Of a stretch of 64,000 bases of DNA, positions 51,125 to 60,391 are shown piece by piece. The position numbers and the translations under genes were made by a program. Origin of the DNA: Kineosporia succinea (GTDB lineage Bacteria > Actinomycetota > Actinomycetes > Actinomycetales > Kineosporiaceae); the NCBI RefSeq assembly GCF_030811555.1, contig NZ_JAUSQZ010000001.1, forward strand, positions 6,879,241 to 6,943,240, in the 5' to 3' direction. Below the pieces are notes generated by a model. It was not told the origin of the DNA and searched no databases. It worked only from the letters and a program-made list of their open reading frames with translations. How positions within the stretch are numbered: the first letter of the stretch is position 1; every line of letters starts with the position of its first letter.

Positions 51125-52879
51125 TCACACCTCGAAGAAGAGCTGGGACGCCTGTTTCAGGACACCGCGGCGGTACTCGTCACCGAAGCTGCACGCCGCC
51201 GTCCACAGGGCGTGGGTGGCCGCCTTCAGCGGATCCGGCTCGGCCGCCTGCTGGATCACCCCGAGCGTGTAGTGGGCTCGAGACCAGTTGGGGGTGCCCT
51301 CCACGGTGATGGCGGCCTCGAGCGCCTCGTGGGCGGGCAGATCGGTCTCGGGCGGGTCGTTCTCCGGATGGACCGGTGCTTCTGTTCCGGCCTGGCCGAA
51401 GACCGCGACGCTGAAAGTACTCCCGGTCTCGGCCGTCTCGTCTCCCGGCTCGTGACGGTCGAGGAGCCGCCACTGCTCCCCGCCGACCGAGTCGAAGGGT
51501 GGAGGGAGCTCCTGCCCGCGGTCGAGATGGTCCAGGGCGAGGGCGACTTCGGGCAGGGCGGCGGCCAGGCCGGACGCCGTGCAGGCCCGGCGGGCCGACC
51601 ACCGGGCGATCTCCCGCTGAACGTCGGGTGCCGCCGCCGCGATCCGTTCGGCGAGGGGTCGATCGAACAGGGTGAGCTCGCGGGCGTACACCTCGATCAG
51701 CCGCGGGCTGGGCGGATCGTCGCCCCAGGTGAGACGACTCATGAAGTCACCGTGCCACGGGTCGTGGCGCGGATCCTCCTGGGGGTGCGCCACCGGGCCG
51801 GGGGCTTCGCCGCTCTGGGGTTGCGAGGCGGAGAACGTCGCGGCCAGCTGCCCGGCCTGATCGAGCAGCGCCTGCGTATCGGCGACCGCGTGCGAGGCCT
51901 GGGCCAGCGCGTCGAGGGCCGCCACCAGCGGATCTTCGTGGTCTGCGGCAAGGATCGCGGCGATGACCCAGTCGAGCGGGCACGGCTCGACGCGGCCCGG
52001 GGGTGATGGCAGCGACGTGTGGAGCAGCGCCGCCACCCGCGCTTCTTGCGTGCGCCGCAGGGCCTCCTCCACCTCGGGCCGGCGCTCGAACCCGGGCGGC
52101 AGGATCTCGTTGCGTGCCTGGTGCGTCAGCGCTTTCGTGATCCAGTCGGGGCTTTCGGTCTGGTGCTCCCCGGCGCACCGGCGGGCGGCCCGGTAGGCCA
52201 CGGCGCGCTGTGCGGCCGGCGCGGCGGCGGCGATCTGCTCGGCCAGGTCGCGGCGGCGCCTCACGAGCCACTGCGCCGCGGTCACGTCGATCAGCAGGTC
52301 GCTGGGCGGGTTGTCGCCCCAGCGCTGCTGGATCTCACGACGGCGCGCTTTGACGTGGTCACGGGCGTCGTGCCAGTAAGCGGCGATCCGACTGCCCTGA
52401 CGCACGATCCGCTCGGGGGCCGGATCCGCGGGCCAGAACGTGAGTTCATAGTGGTCGACGAGGGGTTCGTCGTGCATCACCACGTCGGCGTCGCGCCCGG
52501 CATCCATGCCTCGCGCGCTGTAGCGAACACGGTGGGGCACCGGCAGCAGCTCGAATCCGCACGGCACGCCCTCACCGGCCCACTGCATGACCACACAGGG
52601 GCCCTCCGGCACGAACGTGGCCTCGACCACGTCTTCCCACTCCGACCCCAGCGGCACCGGCCCGTCTGCGATCACGACCCGGAGCCCGACGTCACCCGTG
52701 TGCACACCGGTGGTCAGGTAGAGAGCACCCGCCTGGGCCGCCCCCAGCAGGCCGTTGATCTGACCGGCGAAGTCCTCAAGATGATCGACGACGTCGTCCG
52801 GGTTCTCGGGTTCCACATACGCCTGCCCGTACGACACCGACAGTCGCCCGTCGTAGACCACCCGCACAACGTCCTCCAT
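51125..52879 (-). CDS. Unknown 584-residue protein with internal duplication
   Basis: A soluble protein of unrecognised family. The N-terminal part (1-120) is strand-rich (VVRVVYDGRLSVSYGQAYVE, LGAAQAGALYLTTGVHTGDV) and resembles, loosely, immunity-type domains. Two homologous helical units follow, near residues 187-275 and 385-470. Each starts WGDNPPS/WGDDPPS, continues LIDV/LIEV, then LAEQIAAAAP/LAERIAAAAP, and an ARR helix, ending ILPPGFE/ELPPPFD. A spacer rich in Pro/Glu links them, and the C-terminus has a helical repeat-like stretch (SRAHYTLGVIQQAAEPDPL). ATG at 52879 starts the frame; no ribosome site is obvious. It is monocistronic. Confidence 0.7.
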   Translation of the reverse strand: MEDVVRVVYDGRLSVSYGQAYVEPENPDDVVDHLEDFAGQINGLLGAAQAGALYLTTGVHTGDVGLRVVIADGPVPLGSEWEDVVEATFVPEGPCVVMQWAGEGVPCGFELLPVPHRVRYSARGMDAGRDADVVMHDEPLVDHYELTFWPADPAPERIVRQGSRIAAYWHDARDHVKARRREIQQRWGDNPPSDLLIDVTAAQWLVRRRRDLAEQIAAAAPAAQRAVAYRAARRCAGEHQTESPDWITKALTHQARNEILPPGFERRPEVEEALRRTQEARVAALLHTSLPSPPGRVEPCPLDWVIAAILAADHEDPLVAALDALAQASHAVADTQALLDQAGQLAATFSASQPQSGEAPGPVAHPQEDPRHDPWHGDFMSRLTWGDDPPSPRLIEVYARELTLFDRPLAERIAAAAPDVQREIARWSARRACTASGLAAALPEVALALDHLDRGQELPPPFDSVGGEQWRLLDRHEPGDETAETGSTFSVAVFGQAGTEAPVHPENDPPETDLPAHEALEAAITVEGTPNWSRAHYTLGVIQQAAEPDPLKAATHALWTAACSFGDEYRRGVLKQASQLFFEV

Positions 52880-53059
52880 GCTCTCCGCTTCCCGGTCATG
52901 AGCATGCTGGCAGGAGGCACCGACAATCTTGGCCGCCGACCTGTCTCCGCGGCTGTGCCCGACCGATCCCGGGAAGACGCCGTGATCACCCGTGGGCGCC
53001 CGCCGCGCCGTACTCGCGCACTGGCTCCCGACGGCCCTCCGGACCTGGCCCCCGGCGAC

Positions 53060-55780
53060 TCAGCGCTGATCGCCGACGGTTCTCGGCACGTGCCGGTCGA
53101 CGGCGCCCTCGAAGGCGAGGACCACGTCGTCCAGGGACGCTGCCCGCTGCGGGGCCGGCCCCTCGTACCAGCCGGCCGGCATGACCGTGTGAATGTACGT
53201 GCCCGCCGGCTGGATCCCGTCGCGGAGACGGTGGAAGTGGACCACGTCGCGCAACCGGACGGCGGTGGGATCCCCGGCCGCCTCCAGGGCCAGGGCGCCG
53301 TTGTGCAGAACCGCGAGGATCTGGGTCAGATCGTCCTCGGCGCGGAAGCGGCGCAGCGAGGAGCGCAGCAGGCGCAGGGCCCGGTCGTTGTCGAGGCCGA
53401 CCAGGGTCTGGGCCAGCATCAGTTCGCTGAGCGCGGCGGTCCAGGTGCTTCCACAGGCCAGGCCCCGGTGGACGGCGGCGCCGAGGCGTTGCTGACCGGT
53501 GGCGGTCCGCCCGGCCAGCACGAGCGCGGCCCCCAGCGCCATTTCCGTGGCGGCCATCAGCCAGGCCACGTTCGCCCCGGTGGCCTGCGCGTTCGCCTCG
53601 GATGCGGCGGACACGGCGATCTGCGCGTCTCCTTCCGGCAGTTGCGCCAGCGCTTCGTAGTACCGCAGCTCGGCGAGCAGGAGGGCGTCCCCCGGGCCGG
53701 CGTCCACGGCCCGGGCCGCCTCGGCCAGGACATCGCGCGCGGCAGCCGTTTCACCCGCGGTGTAGAGCAGCCCGGACAGCGCCGCCCGGGCCCGGACGAC
53801 GTCCTGCAGCGGTGCGTGCGGCGCGGCCGCGAGTGCCGCGGTGATCGTCGTGCGGCCCTCGGCGAGCAGGCCGCTGCGGATCCAGAACCACATGAGCTGT
53901 GCGGACGTTCGCAGCGCGGCGCCGGGGTCGTCCGCCAGGTCGTGGGCGATCGCGGCGCGAATGTTGGGCATTTCCAGCCGTAGCCGGGCCATGGCCGACG
54001 GCGCGGCCTCGCCCTGCAGGTCCTGAGCGGCCCGGGTGACGAGGTCGCGGGCCCAGCCGGCGTGGGCCCGGCGGCTCGCCTGCGGATCCTTGTCGATCGA
54101 CGTGCAGTAGGCGCGTATCGTCTCGAGCATCCGGTAGCGCGCCGCCGGGTTGCTGATGTCGGCGGTGACCACCGACTGGTCCACCAGCGCCGCGAGCGCC
54201 CCCACCTGGAACCCGGCCGCCTGGAGCGGGAATCCGCCCTCGTACGGCCACAGACTCACCGCCAGGTCACGCTCGGGCCCGGCCAGCAGGTCGAAGCTCC
54301 ACCCGATCGCGGCCCGGAGCGTCGCGTGCGGCGTCATCGTGCCGTGCGGGATCGGGCCCAGCAGTGCGAACCGGTCACCGAGGTGCGCGGTCAGCTCGCG
54401 CACGCTGAGGATACGGGCCCGGGCCGCAGCCAGTTCCAGGGCCAGGGGCAGACGGTCCAGGGCGTCGGCCAGGTGCCGCAGGTCCTGGTGGTCGTCGGGA
54501 CCGGGTGCCCAGCCCGGCCGGACCGCGCGGATCCGATCGATCAGCAGCGCCACCGCGCCCTCACCGGTCAGCGGTCCCAGCGGCAGGATGTGCTCGCCGT
54601 CGACCCCCAGGGCCGTACGGCTGGTGGCCACCACCCTCAGAGCCGGGACCCGCACGAGCAGGTCGATGACGAACCGGGCGACGTCGTCGCTCAGGTGCTC
54701 ACAGTTGTCGAGCACGAGCGGTCCCGGTCGCGAATTCAGGTGCTGCACGACACTCTCGCGCAGATCGCGGGCCCGACCGGGCAGACCGAGGCCCTCCCCC
54801 ACCGCAGACATGAGCAGCGCGGGATCGGTGACGTCCGCGAGACGGATCACGGCGCAGGCAGCCGCGGACGCCTGCGCCCACTCCGTGACCAGGCGGGTCT
54901 TACCGGCCCCGGCCGGGCCCACGACGGTGACCGTCCGGTGCGCCGCCACCAGCTGATCCAGCACCGCCAGATCCCCGGCCCGCCCGACGAACGAGGAAAG
55001 GGGCCGCGGCCGGCCCGGGCCCGGTTCCGCGGGCGCCACGGGGCCCTGCAGCTGCGGATCCTGCGCGAGGATGCGGTGCTCGAGCTGCTGCAGCTCCGGG
55101 CCGGGATCCACGCCGAGCTCCTCGGCCAGCAGGGTCCGGACCCGGCGCAGGGCCGCCAGCGCGTCGGCCTGACGACCCGCGCGGTACAGCGCGAGCGCGA
55201 GCAACTGCCAGCGACGCTCCCGGTACGGAGCGCCCCGGACCAGGGCTTCCAGGACCGCGGCCGCCCCGGCGTGCTCACCGGCGGCCAGCAGCGCCGCCGC
55301 GCTGTCCTCGCGTGCGCCCTCGCGGTACTCGATCAGAGCCGACCGGGCCGCAGCCAGCTCCGGATCGTCCGGACCGTCGGCGTAGGGCTCGCCGCGCCAC
55401 AGCCCCAGCGCCCTCTCGAAACACTCGTGAGCCTCCCGCGCGCGGCCCGCCGGCATCAGAGCCCGGGATTCAGCGACGAGCCTCAGGAACTGCCCGGCGT
55501 CGGACGTGCTCGTGTTCAGCCGGTAACCGCCGCCCTCCCGGAACAGGTCGGCGCCCGGCAGCACCCGCCGCAGACGCGAGACGTACACCTGCAAGGAGCC
55601 CGCCGGATCGCCGGGCGGGCTGCCCTCCCACACACCCTCGGCCAGCCGGGCTTCGGACACGGCCTGACCGTCCGCGGCCAGCAGCATCGTGAGCAGGCGG
55701 CGCTGGAGACGGCCTCCCAGCTGGATCGGGCGACCCTCGTCACTCGCAGCGAGAGGCCCGAGCACGGCGAAGGTCAGCAC
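53060..55780 (-). CDS. AfsR/SARP-type regulator with NB-ARC ATPase and TPR region
   Basis: A 906-residue regulator. The N-terminus is an OmpR-like winged helix (LTFAVLGPLAASDEGRPIQL, EARLAEGVWEGSP, YVSRLRRVLPG) joined to a bacterial transcriptional-activator domain (to about residue 245). An NB-ARC-type ATPase follows (Walker A GPAGAGKTR near 300, VLDNCEHLSDD as Walker B) and a C-terminal TPR-like helical half. GTG at 55780 is chosen: starts further upstream would overlap the divergent oxidase gene, and the fold begins exactly there. SARP regulators usually activate secondary-metabolite genes. The divergent FAD oxidase and downstream F420-type oxidoreductase are the likely local targets, by inference. 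Confidence 0.9.
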   Translation of the reverse strand: MLTFAVLGPLAASDEGRPIQLGGRLQRRLLTMLLAADGQAVSEARLAEGVWEGSPPGDPAGSLQVYVSRLRRVLPGADLFREGGGYRLNTSTSDAGQFLRLVAESRALMPAGRAREAHECFERALGLWRGEPYADGPDDPELAAARSALIEYREGAREDSAAALLAAGEHAGAAAVLEALVRGAPYRERRWQLLALALYRAGRQADALAALRRVRTLLAEELGVDPGPELQQLEHRILAQDPQLQGPVAPAEPGPGRPRPLSSFVGRAGDLAVLDQLVAAHRTVTVVGPAGAGKTRLVTEWAQASAAACAVIRLADVTDPALLMSAVGEGLGLPGRARDLRESVVQHLNSRPGPLVLDNCEHLSDDVARFVIDLLVRVPALRVVATSRTALGVDGEHILPLGPLTGEGAVALLIDRIRAVRPGWAPGPDDHQDLRHLADALDRLPLALELAAARARILSVRELTAHLGDRFALLGPIPHGTMTPHATLRAAIGWSFDLLAGPERDLAVSLWPYEGGFPLQAAGFQVGALAALVDQSVVTADISNPAARYRMLETIRAYCTSIDKDPQASRRAHAGWARDLVTRAAQDLQGEAAPSAMARLRLEMPNIRAAIAHDLADDPGAALRTSAQLMWFWIRSGLLAEGRTTITAALAAAPHAPLQDVVRARAALSGLLYTAGETAAARDVLAEAARAVDAGPGDALLLAELRYYEALAQLPEGDAQIAVSAASEANAQATGANVAWLMAATEMALGAALVLAGRTATGQQRLGAAVHRGLACGSTWTAALSELMLAQTLVGLDNDRALRLLRSSLRRFRAEDDLTQILAVLHNGALALEAAGDPTAVRLRDVVHFHRLRDGIQPAGTYIHTVMPAGWYEGPAPQRAASLDDVVLAFEGAVDRHVPRTVGDQR

Positions 55781-55883
55781 CCGGTCATGAAATATCGCGA
55801 TGTCTGCCGGTTGCAAGCCAGGTGTCTGGACCGCAACCCACAGTGTGCGCAGACCTTCTGCCCGGCCCGACATTGGAATCCAT

Positions 55884-57239
55884 GTGAACACCGCAGATCT
55901 CGCTCCCTTCCATCAGCCCGGCACCCCCGGCTACCTCGACGCCTGCCACTCGTTCCAGCTGGCCGTCCCGGTCGATCCCGCCGGCGCGTTCGTCGCGCGC
56001 AGCGTCACCGACGTGGTGCGCGCCACCGACGTGGCCCGGCGGACCGGGCTGCCCCTGCGGGTCAGCACCACCGGCCACGGCATGGGCGCCACCGCCCCGG
56101 TCACCGGTGCGCTGCTGGTGAACCCACAGATGGACGACGCGGTGCGTATCGATCCCGAGGCCCGAACCGCACGGGTCCCGGCGGGTGCGCGCTGGGCCGA
56201 CGTGATCGCCGCCGCCGTCCCCCACGGCCTGACCGCCGTGCACGGCTCGTCCGGCACCGTCGGCGTCGTCGGGTTCCTCCTGGGCGGCGGTATCAGCTTC
56301 TACGGACGCCGGTTCGGCGTCGCGGCCAACCGGCTGCGTTCCATCACGATCGTCCTCGCCGACGGTGAGGTGACCACGGCGAGCGCCCACGAGAACCCGG
56401 ACCTGTTCTGGGCCCTGCGCGGTGGGGGCGGCGGTTTCGGCGTCGTCGTCGAGGTCGAGATCGCGCTGGTGCCCATGCGCCGCATCGTCACCGGTATGAC
56501 CGTCTGGGACGCGGCCGAGGCCCACCGCCTGGCCCCGGCCTGGCAGCGCTGGAGTGTCACCGCTCCCCCCGAGGTGACGACGTCGCTGCGCCTGCTGAGC
56601 GTTCCGCCGCTGCCCACGGTGCCCCCGCAACTGGCGGGCCGGCACATCCTGGCCATCGACGGCGCCGTGAGCGCGGTCGGCGACGCGGACGTCCCCGCAG
56701 CCGAGCGGATCCTGTCGGACCTGATGACGCCGCTCACCGGCCTCGCCGAACCGATCATGAACACCTGGACGACCGCCGGGCCCGAGGCGCTGCCGCTGAC
56801 CCACATGGATCCGGCCGAGCCGATCCCGTTCCACTCCGACACGGCGCTGCTCGAGCCGCTGGACGCCGACGGCTGGTCCTCGCTGCTGAACGCCGCCGGC
56901 GTGGGTTCCTCGACCAGCCTGCTGTCGGTCGAGTTCCGCCAGCTGGGCGGCGCGTTCGCCGAGCCCCCGGCGGACGGGGGTGTCTTCTCGCACACTCCGG
57001 CCGCGTTCCTGTACTGGGCCTGCGGTCTGCCGGGCGAGCAGACAGGCAAGGAGTTGGCCGGGGTCCGAGATGCCCTGCTCCCCTACCGGACGGGTTTCAC
57101 CGCGCCGACTTTCGCCGACCACGTCGATCAGCCCCGGCGCACCTACGACGAGACGACCCGCGCCCGGGTCGAGCGGATCCGCGCCACCGTCGACCCGGGC
57201 GGCCTGTTCGCCGGTGGCGTCGAACCGATCCGGGACTGA
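55884..57239 (+). CDS. FAD-dependent oxidase of the berberine-bridge-enzyme family
   Basis: A 451-residue flavoprotein with the PCMH-type FAD domain: RSVTDVVRATDVARRTGLPL, VSTTGHGMG (region of the His flavin attachment in this family), and HGSSGTVGVVGFLLGGGISF. A substrate domain and a C-terminal BBE-like segment (YDETTRARVERIRATVDPGG) follow. No second covalent Cys attachment site is obvious. GTG at 55884 starts the frame with only GGAA upstream. Homologues oxidise alcohols, sugars or alkaloid-like metabolites using oxygen. It is divergent from the SARP regulator and ends at a strong terminator. Confidence 0.9.
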   Translation: MNTADLAPFHQPGTPGYLDACHSFQLAVPVDPAGAFVARSVTDVVRATDVARRTGLPLRVSTTGHGMGATAPVTGALLVNPQMDDAVRIDPEARTARVPAGARWADVIAAAVPHGLTAVHGSSGTVGVVGFLLGGGISFYGRRFGVAANRLRSITIVLADGEVTTASAHENPDLFWALRGGGGGFGVVVEVEIALVPMRRIVTGMTVWDAAEAHRLAPAWQRWSVTAPPEVTTSLRLLSVPPLPTVPPQLAGRHILAIDGAVSAVGDADVPAAERILSDLMTPLTGLAEPIMNTWTTAGPEALPLTHMDPAEPIPFHSDTALLEPLDADGWSSLLNAAGVGSSTSLLSVEFRQLGGAFAEPPADGGVFSHTPAAFLYWACGLPGEQTGKELAGVRDALLPYRTGFTAPTFADHVDQPRRTYDETTRARVERIRATVDPGGLFAGGVEPIRD

Positions 57240-57247
57240 CCTCCGCT

Positions 57248-57282
57248 CCGGGCTCTTCCCGGAAGCCCCGGGAAGAGCCCGG
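57248..57282. terminator. Strong terminator after FAD oxidase gene
   Basis: The arms 57248-57262 and 57268-57282 (CCGGGCTCTTCCCGG against its complement) pair perfectly over 15 bp with a 5-nt AAGCC loop, 9 nt past the oxidase stop. It separates the oxidase from the F420-type gene, although read-through is possible. Confidence 0.85.
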
Positions 57283-57331
57283 GCCCACCACGATTCATCC
57301 ACCACAGCTCCACCACAGCAAGGAGTCACGG

Positions 57332-58183
57332 ATGCGCATCGGCATCGGTCTGCCCAACCAGGTCCGGGACGTGCGGGCCTCGGTCATTCCCACCTGGGCC
57401 CGCCGGGCGGAGGACGCCGGGTTCGCCACCCTGGGCACGACCGGCCGGTTCGCGTACCCGGGGGTGATGGACACGGTGGCCCTGGCCGCGGCGGCGGGTG
57501 CCACGACGTCCATCGGGCTCCTGAGCCAGGTCCTGCTCGCCACCACGTGGCCCGCCGCCCTGCTCGCCAAGGAGGCCGCGTCCATCGACGGGGTTTCCGG
57601 CGGCCGGCTCACGCTCGGCCTCGGGGTGGGCGTCCGCGAGGACGATTTCGTCGTTCCCGGCCACGGTCCCCGCGGCCGGGGCGCCCGGATGGACCGCGAC
57701 CTGCGGACCTACCGGTCGCTGTGGGACGGTGACCCCGTGCCCGCCGGCACGAACCCGGCCGTGCCGTCCGGAACCCGGCGCGTCCCGATCCTTTTCGGCG
57801 GCGGCACCCCGGCCGCCTACCGGCGGATGGCACACTCCTCGGACGGGTACATCGCCGGCTCCGCCCCGGCGCCCCTGGTGGCCGGGGCATTCGACGCCGC
57901 CCGCCTCGCCTGGCGCGAGGCCGGGCGGAGCGGCCGGCCCCGGCTGGTCGCCCTGAACTACTTCGCGCTCGGCGATCCCGACCGGGGCCGCGCCAATGTC
58001 GGCGACTACTACGCCGCCACCGGCGCCTACCAGGACCTCGTCGTGAGCGGCGTGCACACCGACGCGGCATCGGTCCGCGACGCCGTCCGGCAGTTCGAGG
58101 ACCTGGGCGCCGACGAACTGATCCTGGGCCCCTGCACCGATGATCTCGACGAGATCGCCCGGCTGGCCGACATCGTCCTGTAG
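57332..58183 (+). CDS. F420-type luciferase-like monooxygenase/oxidoreductase
   Basis: A 283-residue TIM-barrel protein of the luciferase-like (LLM) class, probably F420-dependent: IGIGLPNQ at the first strand, AEDAGFATLG, LLSQVLLATTWPAALLAKEAAS, SGGRLTLGLGVG and ILFGGGTPAAYRRMAHSSDG are standard landmarks. ATG at 57332 has AAGGAG 7 nt upstream. Length is slightly below the usual 300-330. It follows the FAD oxidase on the same strand, so the two may act on related metabolites, but a terminator lies between them. Confidence 0.9.
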   Translation: MRIGIGLPNQVRDVRASVIPTWARRAEDAGFATLGTTGRFAYPGVMDTVALAAAAGATTSIGLLSQVLLATTWPAALLAKEAASIDGVSGGRLTLGLGVGVREDDFVVPGHGPRGRGARMDRDLRTYRSLWDGDPVPAGTNPAVPSGTRRVPILFGGGTPAAYRRMAHSSDGYIAGSAPAPLVAGAFDAARLAWREAGRSGRPRLVALNYFALGDPDRGRANVGDYYAATGAYQDLVVSGVHTDAASVRDAVRQFEDLGADELILGPCTDDLDEIARLADIVL

Positions 58184-58205
58184 CCGGACCCGGCCGTCCC
58201 TGATC

Positions 58206-58218
58206 TAGGATTCGGGCG
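58206..58218 (+). promoter_or_regulatory. Leaderless promoter of GH10 gene
   Basis: TAGGAT at 58206-58211 ends 6 nt before the GTG at 58218, and there is no ribosome site. No good -35 was seen. Confidence 0.5.
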
Positions 58219-59933
58219 TGGTCGGCACCGAGGCACTCCTGTCAGGCAATTCGGGTGCCGGGTACCCGCGCACGCTGGTCGCGGTGGCGTCAGGCCTCCT
58301 GCTCGCCCTCCCGGGATGCACCTCGCCGGCCCCAGCACCGAAGGAGCAGGTCGTCGACCTGCTCCAGCAGGACTGGCAGCACGTGCCCGGGGTGAGCGCC
58401 GACGGAGACGGGTTGCACGTCACCGCAACCGCTTTGAGCATCGTCGACAGCGGGGACCACCGGCCGAATCCGCCGCTCAACCTGGCCGGCACGCACCTGG
58501 TGACCGAGGGCGACTTCTCCCTCGAAGCGTCCCTGACCGACGTGACCGCCGATGCGTCCTGGGCCCTCTACGACAGCCCGCCGGTGATCGCCGACGAGTT
58601 CCGGATCGAACCAGCCGGCCTGCGGCTCACCCTCGAGGACGACGACCTCGGGATCATCGTCTCCGACGGCTCACCCCAGCAGGACGTGGGCGACCCCCGT
58701 CCGGTGTACGACGAGCACGTGACGCTCTCCGATCCGCAGGCCCCGCTGTCAGTCCGCCGGTCCGGGGACACCCTCGAGATCTCGAGCGACGGGGAAACCG
58801 TGGCCTCCGTGCCTTTCGGGGAGGTGTTCGCGTCGGGAGAGCTCTGGCTGGGGTTGTCGAGCGACGACGGCACTTTCGGTGTCAGTTCCCTCACCGCCAC
58901 CGCCGCAGAGCTGACCACCGCGGGCCCGGCCGTCAGGCAGGCCGAGCCGTCGTCGCGGGGGCTGCAGGCGCTGGCCGAGCGCGCCCGTCCCGGCTTCAGG
59001 ATCGGCGCGGCGGTCGCGCTCGGCCCGCTCGCCTCGGACGCGGAGTACGCGCGGGAGTTCGTCGGCAACTTCGGTGCCCTCACCCCGGAGAACGCGATGA
59101 AGCCCCAGTTCCTCTCCCCGCAGCGGGGTGTCTACACCTTCGAGGAGGCCGACGCGATCCTGGCGACGGCCGAGAGCAAGGGCATGACGGTGCACGGGCA
59201 CACCATCGCCTTCACCGAGGCCATGCCCCGCTGGATGCAGGAACTCCCCACCGGGTCGGCGAAGGATCGCCGCGCCAGCGCCGACGCCCTGCTCGACTAC
59301 CTCACCACCGTGGTGACGCACTTCCGGGGACGTCTCGCCTCGCTCGACGTCGTCAACGAGCCGTTCGACCTCGACCAGGGAACCAGCCTCCAGGAGAACG
59401 TCTGGTACCGGACCTTCGGGCCCGGCTACCCGGCGATCGTCTCCCGCGCCGTCCACGACGCCGACCCCGACGTCCGGCAGTTCATCAACGAGAACGGGGC
59501 CGACGTACCGGGCGAGCGCCAGGACGCTCTTCTCGACCTGGCGCGCGACACCAACGCACGGGGCGGCCACATCGACGGCGTCGGCCTGCAGTCCCACGTC
59601 TACGACCTCGAGACCGACGCCATCTCCGCCGAGGACCTCGCCGACACCCTCGACCTCTTCGACGAAGCCGGGCTGCACGTGCGCATCTCCGAGAACGACG
59701 TCACCGACGACCAGGGCACCGACGACCAGGCGGAGCAGTACGCCACCGTGCTGGCCACCTGCCTGGACTCCCCCACCTGCGTCTCCTACACCACCTGGGG
59801 CGTGGACGACCGCTACGACTGGTGGGTCGACGACGACGGCAGCGCGCAGCAGGGCCACGACTTCCTGTTCGACGAGGGGCATCCGACACCGGCTTACAAG
59901 GCCATGACGCGAGCCCTGCGGTCCTCCCGGTGA
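58218..59933 (+). CDS. GH10 xylanase-like lipoprotein
   Basis: A 571-residue lipoprotein (signal peptide core LVAVASGLLLALPGC with lipobox Cys). Residues about 45-235 form a strand-rich accessory domain resembling LamG-like modules (ISSDGETVASVPFGEVFASG). A GH10 barrel follows (about 250-571): GNFGALTPENAMKP, HGHTIAFTEAMPRWM, acid/base Glu 381 in DVVNEPFD, and nucleophile Glu 492 in RISENDV, where typical GH10 enzymes have TELD. GH10 enzymes hydrolyse beta-1,4-xylan. The SEND variant and membrane anchoring are unusual, so the exact substrate may differ. The GTG start is leaderless-type. Confidence 0.88.
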   Translation: MVGTEALLSGNSGAGYPRTLVAVASGLLLALPGCTSPAPAPKEQVVDLLQQDWQHVPGVSADGDGLHVTATALSIVDSGDHRPNPPLNLAGTHLVTEGDFSLEASLTDVTADASWALYDSPPVIADEFRIEPAGLRLTLEDDDLGIIVSDGSPQQDVGDPRPVYDEHVTLSDPQAPLSVRRSGDTLEISSDGETVASVPFGEVFASGELWLGLSSDDGTFGVSSLTATAAELTTAGPAVRQAEPSSRGLQALAERARPGFRIGAAVALGPLASDAEYAREFVGNFGALTPENAMKPQFLSPQRGVYTFEEADAILATAESKGMTVHGHTIAFTEAMPRWMQELPTGSAKDRRASADALLDYLTTVVTHFRGRLASLDVVNEPFDLDQGTSLQENVWYRTFGPGYPAIVSRAVHDADPDVRQFINENGADVPGERQDALLDLARDTNARGGHIDGVGLQSHVYDLETDAISAEDLADTLDLFDEAGLHVRISENDVTDDQGTDDQAEQYATVLATCLDSPTCVSYTTWGVDDRYDWWVDDDGSAQQGHDFLFDEGHPTPAYKAMTRALRSSR

Positions 59934-60037
59934 GCGACGCCGGTCGGCCGGGCCTCGTCCGCGCTCCTCGAGGTGCGAAACCCGGACGATCCACCCAAAG
60001 TGTTCACAGCCAGCCACTCACACCGCAGGAGGATGAA

Positions 60038-60286
60038 GTGACGCAGACCCAGACCCCTCTGGCCACCACCTCGACCAAGCAGTCGAATGTGCTGTCGATC
60101 GTGTCGTTCGTGCTCAGCGCCCTGGCGGTCTTCCTTCTGCCGATCATTTTCGGGGTGGCCGCGATCATCTGCGGTGGCGTCGCCGTCTCCCGCAAGGAGC
60201 GGCTCGGTGTCACCGCACTGACGGTTTCCGTCGTCGCGACGATCCTCGGTTTCGCCCTCGGCTACCTGGTTTTCGCGAACAGCTAG
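60038..60286 (+). CDS. Small two-helix membrane protein (DUF4190-like)
   Basis: An 82-residue protein: a Thr/Gln-rich N-terminus (TQTQTPLATTSTKQSN), then helix one (VLSIVSFVLSALAVFLLPII), a short loop with a basic VAVSRKERLG turn, and helix two (VSVVATILGFALGYLVF). This layout matches DUF4190 proteins. GTG at 60038 has AGGAGGATGAA upstream; the ATG at 60033 runs into a stop immediately. It is followed by a hairpin. Function unknown. Confidence 0.82.
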   Translation: MTQTQTPLATTSTKQSNVLSIVSFVLSALAVFLLPIIFGVAAIICGGVAVSRKERLGVTALTVSVVATILGFALGYLVFANS

Positions 60287-60294
60287 GTCTTCCC

Positions 60295-60331
60295 GGCCCG
60301 GCCGGTGCTGAGCCCCCGCACCAGCCGGGCC
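60295..60331. terminator. Hairpin after DUF4190-like gene
   Basis: GGCCCGGCCGGTGC (60295-60308) and GCACCAGCCGGGCC (60318-60331) pair over 14 positions with one mismatch, loop 9 nt. It separates the convergent genes ending at 60286 and 60392. Confidence 0.7.
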
Positions 60332-60391
60332 GACGGGAGCAACGAAAGTCAGCGGTGCTGAATCGCCACTCCCGTTGCGGCCGAAGGGTAT

